DNA of 8,388 bases, taken from assembly GCA_903863315.1 (NCBI GenBank), contig CAIPBN010000008.1, forward strand, positions 1-8,388. The letters are read 5' to 3'. This DNA comes from an uncultured Verrucomicrobiota bacterium. GTDB lineage: Bacteria; Verrucomicrobiota; Verrucomicrobiia; Limisphaerales; SXTU01. Of this stretch, positions 7,046 through 8,388 are shown piece after piece; the first letter of the stretch is position 1; the number at the start of each line of letters is the position of its first letter. Under the pieces are notes generated by a model that was given only the letters and a program-made list of their open reading frames with translations, searched no databases and was not told the DNA's origin. The position numbers were made by a program, and so were the translations under genes.

Positions 7046-7864
7046 TCACTTGCGCACCAGCATGGTGACGCCGAGGAACAGCCGCCGGCTGAGGGCCTTG
7101 CGCAGACTGACAGGCAGCGCGCCCACGACCGCCTCCACGCAGAGGGTCAGCGCATTCCACAACGCGCTCTGCCGGCATTTCCCGAAACGGTAAGTATAGG
7201 TTTCCCGGAACCCGATGCGCCGCACCAGCGCGTCCATCTCGCGATAAGTCCACTCCTTCAAATGCATCCCTTCCGCCTCGTCGGCAAACAACGCCGAGGC
7301 ATCGTGCGGCCCGGAATACTTGTGTGGCGTGTCAAAGATATAGACCCCGCCGGGCTTCAGGACACGCAGCACCGTGCGAAAGTGGTCCTCATGGTCATCC
7401 GGATGGACATGCTCAAGAAATTGGTAGCTGAACGCCATATCCACCGAGTTGTCCGGCAGGTTGAGCGTGTAGCCGTCGTAGGTCTCAAAGTGAAAGTTCT
7501 TCGGCGCGTTCTTCTGCCCGCCGCTCTGGTCCGAGATGTCGAGCGCGATGACCTTCTCCACATGCTGGCACATCTCGTAGGCCAGCCGGCAATCGCCGGG
7601 CGCAATTTCCATGAACGTCTTCACGCCAGCCAAGTGCGGACGCAGAATGTTCATGCGGGCGGCGACGGCGCGGCGGCTGTATTCCTCCGTGTCGCGGCGT
7701 GTGAGGCGAGGATGATCGGGCACCCGCTGAAACAGTTCGTCGTAGAGTTGGGCGAAGAGCGTCGTGCGCTGGGCGCGGGTGGAATTCATCAGTCGCCCAT
7801 GCAGGTCCTTCTCGACCTCATATTGGCGGCGCACTGACTCCAAAGGACGGTTGTCGTCTGACAT
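7046..7864 (-). CDS. Class I SAM-dependent methyltransferase
   Basis: The product of 272 residues is a Rossmann-fold methyltransferase of the Methyltransf_11/25 type, using S-adenosylmethionine on an unknown small molecule, sugar or lipid. Motif I is FMEIAPGDCRLA (84-95), an unusual form in which the common GxGxG loop reads APGDC. Asp109 in VIALDIS would bind the adenosine ribose hydroxyls. LPDNSVDMAFSYQFLEHV (136-153) is the motif after the cofactor site, and VLKPGGVYIFDTPHKYSG (168-185) is the usual strand-5 block. A helical N-terminus (about 8-60) rich in charged and aromatic residues precedes the fold. The ATG at 7864 was chosen because all known motifs lie downstream; the frame stays open to a GTG at 8053, but those 63 residues look like non-coding sequence and run into the divergent promoter region. 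AAGAAG about four bases before this ATG is a weak ribosome-binding candidate. It is the first gene of the cassette, 13 bp from the VanZ-like gene. Confidence 0.9.
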   Translation of the reverse strand: MSDDNRPLESVRRQYEVEKDLHGRLMNSTRAQRTTLFAQLYDELFQRVPDHPRLTRRDTEEYSRRAVAARMNILRPHLAGVKTFMEIAPGDCRLAYEMCQHVEKVIALDISDQSGGQKNAPKNFHFETYDGYTLNLPDNSVDMAFSYQFLEHVHPDDHEDHFRTVLRVLKPGGVYIFDTPHKYSGPHDASALFADEAEGMHLKEWTYREMDALVRRIGFRETYTYRFGKCRQSALWNALTLCVEAVVGALPVSLRKALSRRLFLGVTMLVRK

Positions 7865-8066
7865 GAGCTTCTTAGTTGGCTGAGTTTCCGGGGGCGACGA
7901 AGGCGGAGCAAGGCTTTTCAAAACCCCCTTCCGCAAACCACCTGAGGCGTGGACGTATCCCTGCTGCTCGCCAGTCTCTGACAACCTGGGTGGGGCTTCA
8001 TCCCACTGGTCGGGATCGGACAGGACAAATCGCCTCGTTGCCCGATCACGCACACGAACAGCGCCC

Positions 8067-8096
8067 TTGCATTTGCGTCCGTCCTGCGGCTACCTA
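8067..8096 (+). promoter_or_regulatory. Possible promoter for the TetR gene
   Basis: TTGCAT at 8067-8072 and TACCTA at 8091-8096 are 18 bases apart and could serve as -35 and -10 elements for the regulator. The -10 is a poor match to consensus. It overlaps the palindrome at 8091-8110, which would suit repression by steric block. Support is weak and comes only from spacing and position. The rest of the 247-bp gap (7865-8111) must also carry the operon promoter on the minus strand, but no clear element was found there. Confidence 0.25.
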
Positions 8097-8110
8097 CCGT
8101 TCGGTAAGTA
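8091..8110. promoter_or_regulatory. Candidate TetR operator palindrome
   Basis: TACCTACCGTTCGGTAAGTA is a 20-base imperfect palindrome in which eight of ten half-site positions are symmetric; the core TACCG-TT-CGGTA is perfect. It ends one base before the ATG of the TetR-family gene. Operators of TetR-family regulators are often such short palindromes over or next to their own promoter, so autoregulation is likely. Binding by this protein is inferred. Confidence 0.6.
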
Positions 8111-8111
8111 A

Positions 8112-8388
8112 ATGCAGACCACAGTTCAAGACACCCGAGGCAAGATACTTGCCGCCGCCCTCCGGCTTTTTTCGGACCGGGGTTACGCAGGCACTTCGGT
8201 TCAGGACATCGTGGGCGAAGCGCGGGTGACCAAGCCCGCCCTTTACTACTACTTCCCGAGCAAGTCAGACCTTTATCAGGCCCTGCTGGACCGCGCGCAC
8301 GACGAGCGCTTTCAGCTCATGCAGTCGGCCGTGGAGCGGGGCAAGGACCTGCCGGGCAAGCTGGAGGAAATTCTCAACGCGCACTTCA
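8112..8388 (+). CDS. TetR/AcrR family transcriptional regulator (N-terminal part, cut by window end)
   Basis: The first 92 residues of a TetR/AcrR-type DNA-binding regulator; the ligand-binding domain lies beyond the window. The opening helix TRGKILAAALRLFSDRGY (8-25) is followed by the helix-turn-helix (about 28-49) with TSVQDIVGEARVTKPALYYY and then FPSKSDLYQALL, the standard end of the TetR_N domain. The codon directly before the ATG at 8112 is an in-frame TAA, so no earlier start is possible. A 20-base palindrome sits just upstream. The gene diverges from the methyltransferase-led operon across 247 bp, so it may control that operon, itself, or downstream genes such as an efflux system; the ligand cannot be guessed from this domain. 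Confidence 0.93.
   Translation, partial: MQTTVQDTRGKILAAALRLFSDRGYAGTSVQDIVGEARVTKPALYYYFPSKSDLYQALLDRAHDERFQLMQSAVERGKDLPGKLEEILNAHF

Noticed and set aside
6983..7837. Plus-strand open frame (284 codons) opposite the methyltransferase.
   Set aside because: It is a mirror of the methyltransferase reading frame, with Arg/His/Val-rich composition and no domain features.
7980..8020. A small inverted repeat (GTGGG / CCCAC) in the methyltransferase-TetR gap.
   Set aside because: Only five paired bases with a seven-base loop, no T-tract, and expected by chance at this GC content.
7865..8053. A 63-residue N-terminal extension of the methyltransferase from GTG at 8053.
   Set aside because: The extension lacks similarity to the family, is Pro/Ser/Gly-rich and would occupy most of the divergent promoter region; ATG at 7864 gives a normal N-terminus.

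Overview
The window looks like a chromosomal segment of a GC-rich bacterium of the Planctomycetes-Verrucomicrobia group, more likely Verrucomicrobia. This rests on a DUF1501 protein with a Tat-like leader (a family greatly expanded in those phyla), high GC with long antisense open frames, and few Shine-Dalgarno sequences before the starts. The lineage is an inference; no rRNA or other marker gene is present.

Layout. (1) 46-1431, plus strand: a DUF1501 secreted protein of the alkaline phosphatase/sulfatase-like fold. (2) 1432-1533: a short convergent gap holding two near-perfect inverted repeats, one just after each stop codon. (3) 1534-2493, minus strand: a complete type I transaldolase with its whole active site. 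(4) 2641-4014, plus strand: a receiver domain fused to a histidine-kinase-like module whose phosphoacceptor His position is Asp. (5) 3981-7864, minus strand: four co-directional genes that read as one operon, in transcription order a SAM-dependent methyltransferase, a VanZ-like membrane protein with a C-terminal beta-rich binding-type domain, a GT4 glycosyltransferase and a nitrilase-superfamily amidohydrolase. The last two overlap by four bases (GTGA). (6) 8112-8388, plus strand: the N-terminal part of a TetR/AcrR regulator cut by the window end, with a 20-bp imperfect palindrome directly before its start codon.

The four-gene minus-strand cassette is the most system-like part. A sugar transferase, a methyltransferase, a VanZ-type membrane protein carrying a predicted extracytoplasmic jelly-roll-like domain, and a coupled C-N hydrolase together suggest making or modifying a cell-surface glycan or glycolipid. 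That role is inferred from families and gene order. The TetR gene diverges from this operon across about 250 bp and could regulate it, itself, or genes to its right.

No tRNA, rRNA, CRISPR array, insertion sequence or attachment site was seen. No gene-free stretch exceeds 300 bases.
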